NCBI GenBank assembly: GCA_022791315.1
Contig: JAAVYW010000027.1
Span: 1 to 64,000 of the forward strand
Direction: 5' to 3'
DNA from: Oscillospiraceae bacterium
GTDB taxonomy: Bacteria > Bacillota > Clostridia > Oscillospirales > Ruminococcaceae
DNA: 64,000 nt
Shown here: positions 6,458 through 14,319 of the stretch, one piece after another
Position numbering within the stretch: position 1 is the stretch's first letter
How the letters are laid out: each line of letters starts with the position of its first letter
Program-made: the position numbers and the translations under genes
The notes under the pieces: model-generated
What the model saw: the letters and a program-made list of their open reading frames with translations, nothing else
Told to the model about the DNA's origin: nothing
The model's database searches: none

Positions 6458-7597
6458 ATGAGGCTCATTTTCATGCTGGCACTGCTGCTCTTGGCCTTTC
6501 CCGTTCCCTGCCTGGCCCAGAGCGGGGACAACCTGCTGGAGCAGCAATTTGCAGAGCAACTGGAGGCCAGCGGCGCGCAGGAGCTGGTGGACGGCCTGGA
6601 CGGGGACACCCGGGCACTGCTGGAGGACTATCACTTGGATGAAATCTCCCCCCAATCAGTGCTGGAAATGGATTCCTCCCAGCTGCTCTCCCTGCTGGTG
6701 CAGGTGGCACAGGACCAAGTGAGGCGGCCCCTGAAGCTGCTGGGCACTCTCTTGGCTGTAACAGTCCTGGGGGCGCTGGCAGCGTCCTTTCAGCCCGCTT
6801 CAGATAAGGCAATGGCCAGGCTCTATGAGAATATTACAGTGCTGGCGGCAGCGGCGGTGTCGGTCTCCTCGGTGTTGGAAGTGGTGCGGCAAACGGCTGT
6901 GACAGTGCAGGACGGGGCCTATTTCATGGTGAGTTTTGTGCCGGTATTTGCCGGTATCCTCACAGCGTCGGGACAAGCTGTCTCTGCCGGGGCCTATCAC
7001 GTGGCGGTCTTTGCCCTGTGCCAGATTATCGCACAAACTGCCGTCTCGGTGCTGATTCCGCTGTTGGACTGCTACCTGGCCTTCAGTGTGGTGGCGGGGT
7101 TTTCCAGTTCCCTCTCCTTTGGCAAAGCGGCGCAGCTCATCCGTAAGGGCACAGTGTTTCTATTCACGCTGCTGCTCACCACATTAATCGGGCTGCTGTC
7201 TTTGCAGGGATTGGTGGCGGGGCAGGTGGACCAGGCAGTGAGCAAGACGGCCAAGTACCTGGTGAGCTCCCTTGTACCGGTGGTGGGCTCGGCGGTGTCG
7301 GACGCGCTGGCAACGGTGAAATCCTGCCTGTCGCTGTTAAAATCCTGCGTGGGGGCCTTTGGCATTTTTGCCGTCTTTGCGGCATTCCTGCCGGATTTGG
7401 TGGGCTGCCTGCTGTGGATGGGCACTATGCAGGTGGCTGTCTTTGCCGCAGGGGTGCTGGGGATGGACAAGCTATCAAAACTCTATGAGGCGATGGCCTC
7501 GGTGCTGACAATATTATTTTCCATCCTGCTGTCGGTGATGCTGCTGTTCATCATCACGGCGGCGGTGATGATGATTTTAGGAGGTCGTGTCTCATGA
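6458..7597 (+). CDS. spoIIIAE: Stage III sporulation protein AE
   Basis: A 379-residue protein with a signal peptide (MRLIFMLALLLLAFPVPCLAQ), an acidic soluble part, and about seven to eight membrane segments from residue 90 on. Conserved pieces include YHLDEISPQSVLEM, YFMVSFVPVFAGILTASGQ and LSFGKAAQLIRKGTVFLFT. SpoIIIAE is the largest polytopic subunit of the channel. GGGAGG lies upstream of the ATG. It overlaps spoIIIAF by 4 bases. Confidence 0.96.
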   Translation: MRLIFMLALLLLAFPVPCLAQSGDNLLEQQFAEQLEASGAQELVDGLDGDTRALLEDYHLDEISPQSVLEMDSSQLLSLLVQVAQDQVRRPLKLLGTLLAVTVLGALAASFQPASDKAMARLYENITVLAAAAVSVSSVLEVVRQTAVTVQDGAYFMVSFVPVFAGILTASGQAVSAGAYHVAVFALCQIIAQTAVSVLIPLLDCYLAFSVVAGFSSSLSFGKAAQLIRKGTVFLFTLLLTTLIGLLSLQGLVAGQVDQAVSKTAKYLVSSLVPVVGSAVSDALATVKSCLSLLKSCVGAFGIFAVFAAFLPDLVGCLLWMGTMQVAVFAAGVLGMDKLSKLYEAMASVLTILFSILLSVMLLFIITAAVMMILGGRVS

Positions 7598-8094
7598 TGG
7601 TGCAAATCAAGGCCTGGCTGCTGTCGCTGTGCACAGCGGCGGTGGCGGGGGAAATTCTGCTCTTCCTCTCCCCCTCCAAGCGGATGAACAGCCTTTTAGC
7701 TGTGGTGGTGAGTGTGTTCTTCCTCACTGCCTTTCTCTCGCCGCTGTTTTTGTTCCGGCAAAAGGGGGAGGGCTTTTTCTCCATGCTGCGGCTGGATACG
7801 GCGGGCAGGCAGCAGGCCCAGACGCTGGAGAAAACAGTGGAGGAACAGTATATACAGTCAGTGCGGTTTAACTTGGAGCAGATAGTGGTGGATAAGCTGG
7901 CCGCGATTGACGTGAAGGCGGAGAAAATCGACTTTACTATACATATCGATGGGGAGAAAAGCATATGGATTAACCAGGTTCTTCTCACATTAGATGAGGA
8001 GTATGAGGCCGGGGAGGAGGAGATTCGTGGTCAGCTTGGCAGCTTATTGGGCTATCAGACACGTTTGATTTTGGCATATACAAGCGAGCGATGA
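7594..8094 (+). CDS. spoIIIAF: Stage III sporulation protein AF
   Basis: A 166-residue protein with two N-terminal membrane helices (residues about 4-22 and 31-50, the latter LLAVVVSVFFLTAFLSPLF) and a soluble C-terminal domain with a ring-building-motif-like fold in known homologs (VDKLAAIDVKAEKIDFTIHI, then LLTLDEEYE). It is the seventh-from-last to sixth step in gene order AA-AH and has the usual length. Confidence 0.93.
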   Translation: MMVQIKAWLLSLCTAAVAGEILLFLSPSKRMNSLLAVVVSVFFLTAFLSPLFLFRQKGEGFFSMLRLDTAGRQQAQTLEKTVEEQYIQSVRFNLEQIVVDKLAAIDVKAEKIDFTIHIDGEKSIWINQVLLTLDEEYEAGEEEIRGQLGSLLGYQTRLILAYTSER

Positions 8095-8125
8095 CGGTTT
8101 CATTTCCGAAAGTAAGGGTGTCAAT

Positions 8126-8668
8126 ATGCAGGATTGGAAAGGCTTTGCCGCACGGGCAAAGGGATTTGTGACAGGACAAAAACACGCAAAATGGCTTTTG
8201 CTCCTGGGCCTTGCCGGGATTGTGCTCATCTTCCTCTCCGAGGCAATTCCGGACAAAGCGGCCTCGTCCGCGCCGGGGGCGCAGGAGGATATGGCGGCCT
8301 ATACCAAGGCGCTGGAACAAAAGCTGACGCAGATGTGCGAGGAAATTGACGGCACAGGCAAAGTGCTGGTGACGGTGACGCTGGAGAGCAGCCGGGAGAG
8401 TGTCTTTGCCGGGGACAGCACCCAGAGCGGGGAGACCAGGGAGGAGACCGGGGCGGAGAAAACCCTGTTTCAGCAAACACAGGAAAAGGAGGAGACCATC
8501 CTCCTCCCTGGGGGCGCTCCTCTCATCCAAACCTATAGGGAGCCAAAGGTCAGCGGCGTTGTGGTGGTCTGCGAAGGTGGTGATGATGTCTCGGTGCGCA
8601 CGAAAGTGACCATGGCAGTGGCGACTGTTCTGGGCGTTTCCTCCAATCGGGTGTATGTCACCCGGTGA
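8126..8668 (+). CDS. spoIIIAG: Stage III sporulation protein AG
   Basis: A 180-residue bitopic protein: one membrane helix (WLLLLGLAGIVLIFLSEAI) followed by an extracytoplasmic domain with YTKALEQKLTQMCEEIDGTGKVLVTVTLES. Homologs form a large ring through their ring-building motifs and span the space between the two membranes. The C-terminal GVVVVCEGGDDVSVRTKVTM block and VSSNRVYV end are typical. It lies 31 bases after spoIIIAF. Confidence 0.96.
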   Translation: MQDWKGFAARAKGFVTGQKHAKWLLLLGLAGIVLIFLSEAIPDKAASSAPGAQEDMAAYTKALEQKLTQMCEEIDGTGKVLVTVTLESSRESVFAGDSTQSGETREETGAEKTLFQQTQEKEETILLPGGAPLIQTYREPKVSGVVVVCEGGDDVSVRTKVTMAVATVLGVSSNRVYVTR

Positions 8669-8712
8669 AGCGGCATACCTGAATTTTAACCGGATATAAG
8701 GGAGGCAAGAAA

Positions 8713-9258
8713 ATGAACATGCTCATTTCAAAAAGGCACATTATCCTGGCGGTGCTGGTGGTGGCACTTGGCACGGCGGTGTATCTCAATTGGCAGTTTG
8801 GCAGCGGCAATGACGACCTGATTGTATCGGGGTCGGCGGAATCACTGGACACAGAAAAGAACTACGGGGACGCAAAGCTGGTTTCCAGCAGCGAGGAGAT
8901 TCCCGTGAACTCGGTGTACTTTGACGAGGCCAGGCTCACCCGGAAACAGTCCAGGGACGAGGCAGTGGAGACCCTCCAGAAAATCGTCTCCGACGTGACG
9001 CTGGACAACGAGGAGCGGGTGGAGGCCACCTTTAACGCCGAGAAGATGGCCGCTTCCATTGAGAGCGAGAGCATCATTGAAAACCTGATTAAGGCCAAGG
9101 GCTTCCCCGACTGCGTGGCCTATATCGACGGGGATAAGGCCAGCATCCTGGTGAGCTCCAGCGGCTTGCTGGAAACCGAGGTGGCCCAGATTAAGGACAT
9201 CGTCATCCGGGAGGCCAGTATCCCAGTGGAAAATATCTCGATTGTTGAAATCAACTGA
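8713..9258 (+). CDS. spoIIIAH: Stage III sporulation protein AH
   Basis: A 181-residue bitopic protein with a membrane helix (HIILAVLVVALGTAVYLNW) and a YscJ/FliF-like extracytoplasmic domain (TRKQSRDEAVETLQKIVSD..., then DCVAYIDGDKASILV and the end IPVENISIVEIN). In Bacillus SpoIIIAH binds forespore SpoIIQ and zips the two membranes together. It is the last gene of the operon, with GGAGG upstream and a terminator six bases after the stop. Confidence 0.96.
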   Translation: MNMLISKRHIILAVLVVALGTAVYLNWQFGSGNDDLIVSGSAESLDTEKNYGDAKLVSSSEEIPVNSVYFDEARLTRKQSRDEAVETLQKIVSDVTLDNEERVEATFNAEKMAASIESESIIENLIKAKGFPDCVAYIDGDKASILVSSSGLLETEVAQIKDIVIREASIPVENISIVEIN

Positions 9259-9263
9259 GCAAG

Positions 9264-9304
9264 TCCCCTCAGAGAATGGAACGCCGTTTTCTGAGGGGAT
9301 TTTT
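9264..9304 (+). terminator. Terminator of the spoIIIA operon
   Basis: TCCCCTCAGA (9264-9273) pairs with TCTGAGGGGA (9290-9299), followed by TTTTT. Confidence 0.85.
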
Positions 9305-9322
9305 GAATATACAGAAGATTCT

Positions 9323-9345
9323 GCATAAAACAGTTGATTTTATGC
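9323..9345. promoter_or_regulatory. Inverted repeat over the asp23 -35 element
   Basis: GCATAAAA (9323-9330) and TTTTATGC (9338-9345) flank 7 bases; the right arm covers part of the -35 box. The position suits a repressor site, but no regulator can be named. Confidence 0.4.
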
Positions 9346-9363
9346 GGCTTTTTGTATTATAAT
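9334..9363 (+). promoter_or_regulatory. Vegetative promoter of the asp23-nusB run
   Basis: TTGATT (9334-9339), 18 bases, TATAAT (9358-9363). It lies after the spoIIIA terminator and probably starts the long forward operon. Confidence 0.65.
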
Positions 9364-9495
9364 AGCAATATAAGGTTTGCCAAGAGAGAGCGGCAGCAGA
9401 CAGGCGCTGCCAAGCATCAATTTTTGAGCCCGAAATGGGAGAAAGGGAGTTTTTGCGCTGCAAATCCTGCGCCGCAAAAGCTAGGGTTGAGAATC

Positions 9496-9861
9496 ATGGA
9501 AAGCAATAGGAGAACCACTGCGGGCAATTTGAAAATCTCGGAGGATGTTATCGCCTCTGTGGCGGCGCTGGCGGCCAAGGAGGTGAAAGGCGTGGCTTCG
9601 CTGGCCCAAGGCCCCTTGGCGCTGCGGGAGCTGCTCCACGGCCCCGGCCAGGGCAAATCCATCACCGTGGCGCTGGATAACGACAGCGCTGTCTTGGACG
9701 TATACGTTGTTTTGCGCTCTGGCGCGCGGATTCAGGAGACGGCAGCGCAAATCCAGAGCAGCGTGAAGGAATCGGTGCAGAACATGACAGGCCTGACAGT
9801 GAAGCGGGTCAACGTGCATGTGGCTGACATCGACTTTACCGCGCCGGTTAAGAGCGAATAA
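9496..9861 (+). CDS. Asp23/Gls24 family envelope stress response protein
   Basis: A 121-residue protein with the Asp23 pattern: LKISEDVIASVAALAAKEVKGVASL at the N-terminus, then LDVYVVLRSGARIQETAAQIQ and VKRVNVHVADIDF at the end. The family includes YqhY, which sits between accessory acetyl-CoA carboxylase genes and nusB in other Bacillota, and is thought to act in envelope or lipid homeostasis. The location directly upstream of nusB supports the YqhY-type assignment. I chose ATG 9496 where homology begins; the ribosome site is weak (AGGG about 10 bases away). Confidence 0.9.
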   Translation: MESNRRTTAGNLKISEDVIASVAALAAKEVKGVASLAQGPLALRELLHGPGQGKSITVALDNDSAVLDVYVVLRSGARIQETAAQIQSSVKESVQNMTGLTVKRVNVHVADIDFTAPVKSE

Positions 9862-9988
9862 TTTGCTGAAAACCCTCATTGCCGGGAGCAGATGGGCTCC
9901 GTGCCTTCCCGCTCCCGGGAGAGGGGTTCTTTTTGTTTTTATCTATCAGGAAAGGAAGTTTTCGCGGAAGCGAAACGGACAAAATGCT

Positions 9989-10399
9989 ATGACGAGAAGT
10001 GAGGAGAGGGAGCAGGCCTTTGTGCTGCTCTTTGAGAGCTCCTTTTACCAGGAGCCGGATTTGGAAGAGATGGTACAGAACGCCATGCTGGGCAGGGAAT
10101 TGGAGCTTGGGGCGTTTGCCCGCCGCCTGGCGGAGGGCGGCCTGGCCCATCGGGAAGAGCTGGACATCTATATTGAAAAATATCTGCGGAATTGGAGCAA
10201 AAAGCGGTTGAGCCGGGTATCGCTGGCAGTGCTGCGTCTGGCTCTCTTTGAGATATTGTGGGAGACAGATGTGCCGGAGAGCGTCTCCATTAACGAGGCA
10301 GTGGAGCTCTGCAAAAAATATGCGGGCAAAGAGGACGCCTCCTTTGTCAACGGGGTGCTGGGCAGCTTTGTGCGGGAGCGGGAAAAGGACGGGGAATAA
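9989..10399 (+). CDS. nusB: Transcription antitermination factor NusB
   Basis: A 136-residue all-helical protein starting MTRSEEREQAFVLLFE, with the conserved SRVSLAVLRLALFEIL and VSINEAVELCKKYAGKEDASFVNGVLG blocks. NusB binds boxA RNA with NusE (S10) in rRNA antitermination. The start is unusual: the only good ribosome site (GGAAAGGAAG, about 9949-9957) is 31 bases upstream, with a small hairpin between. The stop overlaps the next gene by one base (TAATG). Confidence 0.95.
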   Translation: MTRSEEREQAFVLLFESSFYQEPDLEEMVQNAMLGRELELGAFARRLAEGGLAHREELDIYIEKYLRNWSKKRLSRVSLAVLRLALFEILWETDVPESVSINEAVELCKKYAGKEDASFVNGVLGSFVREREKDGE

Positions 10400-11346
10400 T
10401 GCGGTATCTGGGGCTTGACACCAGCAACTACACCACCTCTGTGGCGATTTACGATGGGGAGCGGGGAACACTTGTACAGAAAAAGCAGCTGCTCCCGGTG
10501 CCGGAGAAGGCGCTGGGGCTGCGGCAGAGCGACGCAGTGTTTTTCCACACCCGTCAGCTGCCCCTGCTGCTGGAACAGCTGGCGGCAGAGAGCCCTGGGC
10601 CGGTTGACGCTGTGGGGGTCTCTGCCCGCCCCAGGGACATGGAGGGTTCTTACATGCCCTGCTTCCTCTGCGGGGAGGGGTTCGCCAGGGGCTATGCGGC
10701 GCTGAACCGGCTGCCGCTCTACTCCTTTTCCCATCAGGCGGGACACATCATGGCGGCGCTCTATTCCTGTGGCAGGCTGGATTTGGCGGATCGGGAATTC
10801 CTGGCTTTCCATGTGTCTGGAGGCACTACGGAGGCGCTGCATGTTTCCCCGGACAGGGAACACGTGTTCCGAATAGAACAGGTGGCGGCTTCCCTGGATT
10901 TAAAGGCGGGGCAGGCCATTGACCGTGTGGGAGTGCTGCTCTCGCTGCCTTTCCCGGCGGGGAAGTATTTGGACAAGCTCTCCCACGAGAGCCGGCGGGA
11001 ATTCAAAGTCCGGCCCGTGATGCGGGGGGCAGATTGCAGCCTCTCGGGGATTCAAAATGCCTGCGAGAAGCTTTTTGCCCAGGGCAGCCCGCCCTGTGAC
11101 GTGGCGAAATACTGCATCCAGGCGGTGCAGGCAGCCATTGTGGGGATGACCCGGGCACTACGGGAGCGGTTTCCCGGCCTGCCGCTGGTGTATGCAGGCG
11201 GGGTGATGTCCAACACCATGATACGGGCTGCGGTGGAGCGGGAATTCGGCGGGCTCTTTGCCGCACCGGAATTCTCCTGTGACAACGCAGCGGGCGCTGC
11301 ACTGCTGGCGGCACGGCACGATAGGGAAAAGGGGGAAGACAGGTAG
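10399..11346 (+). CDS. TsaD/Kae1-like protein, M22 family paralog
   Basis: A 315-residue ASKHA-fold protein: MRYLGLDTSNYTTSVAIYD at the N-terminus, GVSARPRDMEGSYMPCF, the metal-binding pair in SHQAGH (His112, His116), FHVSGGTTEALHV, and a C-terminal VYAGGVMSNTMIR with SCDNAAGAALLA. It resembles the t6A enzyme TsaD but is shorter and has SHQAGH where TsaD proteins carry a different H-x3-H context; Clostridia often carry this paralog next to xseA in addition to a true tsaD. The biochemical role of the paralog is not known. Lack of tsaB/tsaE neighbours supports the paralog reading. One-base overlaps on both sides indicate tight coupling. Confidence 0.75.
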   Translation: MRYLGLDTSNYTTSVAIYDGERGTLVQKKQLLPVPEKALGLRQSDAVFFHTRQLPLLLEQLAAESPGPVDAVGVSARPRDMEGSYMPCFLCGEGFARGYAALNRLPLYSFSHQAGHIMAALYSCGRLDLADREFLAFHVSGGTTEALHVSPDREHVFRIEQVAASLDLKAGQAIDRVGVLLSLPFPAGKYLDKLSHESRREFKVRPVMRGADCSLSGIQNACEKLFAQGSPPCDVAKYCIQAVQAAIVGMTRALRERFPGLPLVYAGGVMSNTMIRAAVEREFGGLFAAPEFSCDNAAGAALLAARHDREKGEDR

Positions 11347-12596
11347 TGAGCGGTTCCTCGCTGGTTCTCAGCGTTTCCCAGCTGAATTTCTATGTAAAAT
11401 CGCTGTTGGATGACGACCCCAAGCTGCGGCAGTTCCTTATCCGGGGGGAAATCTCCAATTTCACCCACCACAGCAAGACAGGGCACTTTTACTTTACGCT
11501 AAAGGACGAGCGGGCGGCAGTAAAGGCCGTGATGTTCCGCACCTATTCTTCCCAGGTGAAATTTGCCCCCCAGAACGGGATGAAAGTGGTGGCCTCCTGC
11601 TCCCTTTCGGTGTATGAGCGGGACGGGGTGTACCAGCTCTATGTCTACGACCTGATGCCGGACGGGGTGGGCTCCCTGAGCCTGGCCTTTGAGCAGCGTA
11701 AGGAAAAGCTGGCTGCCCAAGGGCTCTTTGATGCGGCGCACAAGAGGCCTATCCCGGAATTCCCCTCTGTCGTGGGGGTGGTGACCTCGGAACAGGGCGC
11801 TGCGCTGCGGGACATCCTCAATATCTTGGGCAGGCGCAATCCTTTGGCAACGGTACGGCTGGCCCCGGCGGCAGTGCAGGGGGAGGGTGCGGCGGCAGAA
11901 TTGACTGCTGCGCTAAAACGCCTGGACTCAGAGGGAAAATGCGACGTGATTCTCCTGGGGCGGGGCGGCGGCTCGATGGAAGACCTGTGGGCCTTTAACG
12001 ACGAGGAACTGGCCCGGGCAGTCTTTGCCAGCAAGGCCCCGGTGATTTCCGCTGTAGGGCATGAGACCGATTACACCATCTGCGACTTTGTGGCGGATTT
12101 GCGGGCCCCCACTCCCTCTGCGGCGGCGGAGCTGTGTTCTATCGACGCGAGGGAATCCCTCGCCACCCTGAAAGCTGCCTGGCAGCTGAAGGGAGGGCGG
12201 CTGTGGGAGCGCCTGGAACGGGCGGAGGAACGGATAACAGCGCTGGGGGAGCGGCTGGAACAGGCAGGCCCCGCTCAGCGGGTGGCCCGCAGCGGAGAGG
12301 CTGTGGCGCTTTTAAAGAGCCGCATTGACGCTGCGACAGGCCGCAGGCTGGAACAGGCGGCGGGGCAGGTAGCTGCCTCGGCCCGGCTGTTGGAGGCCTA
12401 TAGCCCGCTGAAAACCGTGAGCCGGGGCTATGCCGTTGTGCGCCGGGGGGGCGAAGTGGTTCCCGACGGGCAAACCTTGTGCCCAGGCGACAGGATTACC
12501 CTGCAAATGCGGGATGCCCTGGTAGAGGCCAAGGTGGAGCGCATAGAAAAAGTGGAACAAGGAGGGGTTCTCTGTGAAAAAGAAGCCTACATTTGA
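11346..12596 (+). CDS. xseA: Exodeoxyribonuclease VII large subunit
   Basis: A 416-residue protein with an N-terminal OB fold (LSVSQLNFYVKSLLDDD..., IRGEISNFTHHSKTGHFYFTLKD), the catalytic domain (VVGVVTSEQGAALRDILNILGRR, ILLGRGGGSMEDLWAFNDE, SAVGHETDYTICDFVADLRAPTPSAAAEL), a coiled-coil stretch and a short C-terminal part (SPLKTVSRGYAVV). XseA with XseB degrades single-stranded DNA from either end. It starts at GTG inside the TAGTG overlap with the previous stop. Confidence 0.97.
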   Translation: MSGSSLVLSVSQLNFYVKSLLDDDPKLRQFLIRGEISNFTHHSKTGHFYFTLKDERAAVKAVMFRTYSSQVKFAPQNGMKVVASCSLSVYERDGVYQLYVYDLMPDGVGSLSLAFEQRKEKLAAQGLFDAAHKRPIPEFPSVVGVVTSEQGAALRDILNILGRRNPLATVRLAPAAVQGEGAAAELTAALKRLDSEGKCDVILLGRGGGSMEDLWAFNDEELARAVFASKAPVISAVGHETDYTICDFVADLRAPTPSAAAELCSIDARESLATLKAAWQLKGGRLWERLERAEERITALGERLEQAGPAQRVARSGEAVALLKSRIDAATGRRLEQAAGQVAASARLLEAYSPLKTVSRGYAVVRRGGEVVPDGQTLCPGDRITLQMRDALVEAKVERIEKVEQGGVLCEKEAYI

Positions 12597-12783
12597 GACG
12601 GCATTGGCCCGGGTGGGGGAGATTGCCGCCAGCCTGGAAGACCCCCAGCGTTCTCTGGAAGAATCCCTCAAGCTCTATGAAGAGGGCGTGGGGCTCATTG
12701 CCTTTTTGGAGAAGACAGTGGAACGGTCCAAGCTCAAGCTGGAAAAGCTGACAGCTGGGCAGGAGGAACAGGCGGAAGAATAG
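12574..12783 (+). CDS. xseB: Exodeoxyribonuclease VII small subunit
   Basis: A 69-residue helical protein (FETALARVGEIAASLEDPQRSLEESLKLYEEGVGL) with the typical ALARLEEIV...SLEESL pattern. It starts at a GTG within the 3' end of xseA (23-base overlap), with AAGGAGG upstream at 12558-12564. It binds XseA in several copies and is needed for activity and solubility of the complex. Confidence 0.95.
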   Translation: MKKKPTFETALARVGEIAASLEDPQRSLEESLKLYEEGVGLIAFLEKTVERSKLKLEKLTAGQEEQAEE

Positions 12784-12820
12784 GAACGGCTCCGCCACAG
12801 GCGGGGAGAAAGGATTTCCC

Positions 12821-13708
12821 ATGAATGGATTAGAGCAGAGGATGGAAGAGGCGGCAGCCTTGGCCAATCGGGCCTTAGCGGCGGCTGTCGTCCCGGACGG
12901 TTCCCCCCAAGGGATTGTATTGGAGGCCATGCGCTACAGTGTGGATGCAGGGGGAAAACGTATCCGCCCCCTTTTAGTGATAGAGACTGCCCGGATGCTG
13001 GGCAAGGAGCCGGGGGAAGACGTAGTGGCCTGTGCCTGCGCCGTGGAGATGGTGCACACCTATTCCCTGATTCACGACGACCTGCCCTGTATGGATGATG
13101 ACGACTTGCGCAGGGGGCAGCCCTCCTGCCATGTGAAGTTTGGGGAGGACATCGCCTTGCTGGCAGGGGACGCGCTGCTGACCCACGCCTTTGAGGTGCT
13201 GGCAGGTGCCCAGGGGCTCTCCGACCATGCCAAGGCCCAGTGCTGCCTGGCGCTGGCCCGTGCCGCAGGCACTGGCGGGATGCTGGGCGGGCAGGTGATT
13301 GACCTACAGAGCGAGGGAAAGAAAATCGGCGGGGCGCTGCACCGGCAGATGTGCCAGCTGAAAACCGGGGCGCTCTTTTCGGTGTGCGGGCAGATGGGGT
13401 GTGCCTGTGCTGGGGCGTCGGAGGAGCAGAGGCAGGCGGTGGAACGCTATTGCCAGAGCTTTGGCCTAGTGTTCCAGGCTGTGGACGATATTCTGGATGT
13501 GTGCGGCGACGAGGCGGCCCTGGGCAAGCCTATCGGCAGCGACGAAGCCAATCACAAAAATACCTTTGTAACTCTCTATGGCCTGGAGAAAGCCCGGCAG
13601 ATGTCCCGAGAATGGGCAGAGCAGGGGATATTGGCCCTGGCCCCCTTTGGGGCGGCGGGGCAAACGCTGCAGGAGCTGATGGAGCTGCTGCTGAACCGAA
13701 AGGCCTGA
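12821..13708 (+). CDS. ispA: Polyprenyl synthetase, farnesyl/geranyl diphosphate synthase
   Basis: A 295-residue all-helical prenyltransferase. The first aspartate-rich motif is in SLIHDDLPCMDDDDLRRG, the second is VFQAVDDILDVCGD, and GKRIRPLL and FKTGALF-like (LKTGALF) blocks are present. It condenses isopentenyl diphosphate with allylic diphosphates, probably giving farnesyl diphosphate for undecaprenyl phosphate synthesis. Position between xseB and dxs is the usual Clostridial arrangement and links it to the MEP pathway. Confidence 0.93.
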   Translation: MNGLEQRMEEAAALANRALAAAVVPDGSPQGIVLEAMRYSVDAGGKRIRPLLVIETARMLGKEPGEDVVACACAVEMVHTYSLIHDDLPCMDDDDLRRGQPSCHVKFGEDIALLAGDALLTHAFEVLAGAQGLSDHAKAQCCLALARAAGTGGMLGGQVIDLQSEGKKIGGALHRQMCQLKTGALFSVCGQMGCACAGASEEQRQAVERYCQSFGLVFQAVDDILDVCGDEAALGKPIGSDEANHKNTFVTLYGLEKARQMSREWAEQGILALAPFGAAGQTLQELMELLLNRKA

Positions 13709-13747
13709 TAGGCCGCCGCAGGGAAACAAGTAGGGGAGAAGAAAAGC

Positions 13748-14251
13748 ATGGAAGAGCTGAAAACATTGGGGCAAAACTATATTCTAACGGTGGCCCTGGC
13801 GTCTTGGTTTGCCGCGCAATTGATAAAAGTGATTCTCAACTGCATCACCCAGAAAGAGGTGGTGTGGGAGCGCCTGGTAGGGGCGGGGGGGATGCCCAGT
13901 TCCCACTCGGCGCTGGTGTGCTCCATGACGGTGGGCATGGCCCGCAAGACGGGGTTGGGTTCTCCGGAATTTGCCCTGGCCTTTCTGATTGCGGCGGTGG
14001 TGATGTACGACGCCATGGGAGTGCGCCGGGCGGCTGGGGAACATGCCAAGGTGCTCAACCAAATTGTCTCGTTTTTCAATAAAGACAGCCAAGTTATCCA
14101 GTCTGGCAAGCCCTCCAAGCGGGAAAAGGACGCAGAGGACCCGGCTTCCTCGGACAAGCAGCTCAAGGAGTTCCTGGGCCACACCCCGTTAGAGGTGCTG
14201 GCCGGAGCGTTACTGGGGATTCTGATTGCCATGACCGTGCCGATTTTTTAA
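13748..14251 (+). CDS. Divergent PAP2 family protein (DUF212)
   Basis: A 167-residue membrane protein with hydrophobic segments at about 10-30, 50-65, 80-95 and 145-165. The motifs GGMPSSHSALV, YDAMGVRRAAGEHAKVLN and LGHTPLEVLAGALLG are those of the divergent PAP2 (DUF212) family, whose catalytic pattern resembles lipid phosphate phosphatases. Placement between ispA and dxs suggests a role on polyprenyl or other lipid phosphates, but the substrate is not shown. Confidence 0.88.
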   Translation: MEELKTLGQNYILTVALASWFAAQLIKVILNCITQKEVVWERLVGAGGMPSSHSALVCSMTVGMARKTGLGSPEFALAFLIAAVVMYDAMGVRRAAGEHAKVLNQIVSFFNKDSQVIQSGKPSKREKDAEDPASSDKQLKEFLGHTPLEVLAGALLGILIAMTVPIF

Positions 14252-14319
14252 GGCTGCGTGAGGGAATAGAACGCGTGAGACACGATAAGGGGATGGACTG
14301 GATTTGAGGTTTAAACAAA

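Noticed and set aside
9883..9930. CCGGGAGC/GCTCCCGG hairpin followed by a T run, considered as a terminator between asp23 and nusB
   Set aside because: The T run is more than ten bases from the stem and nusB has no separate promoter, so termination is unlikely.
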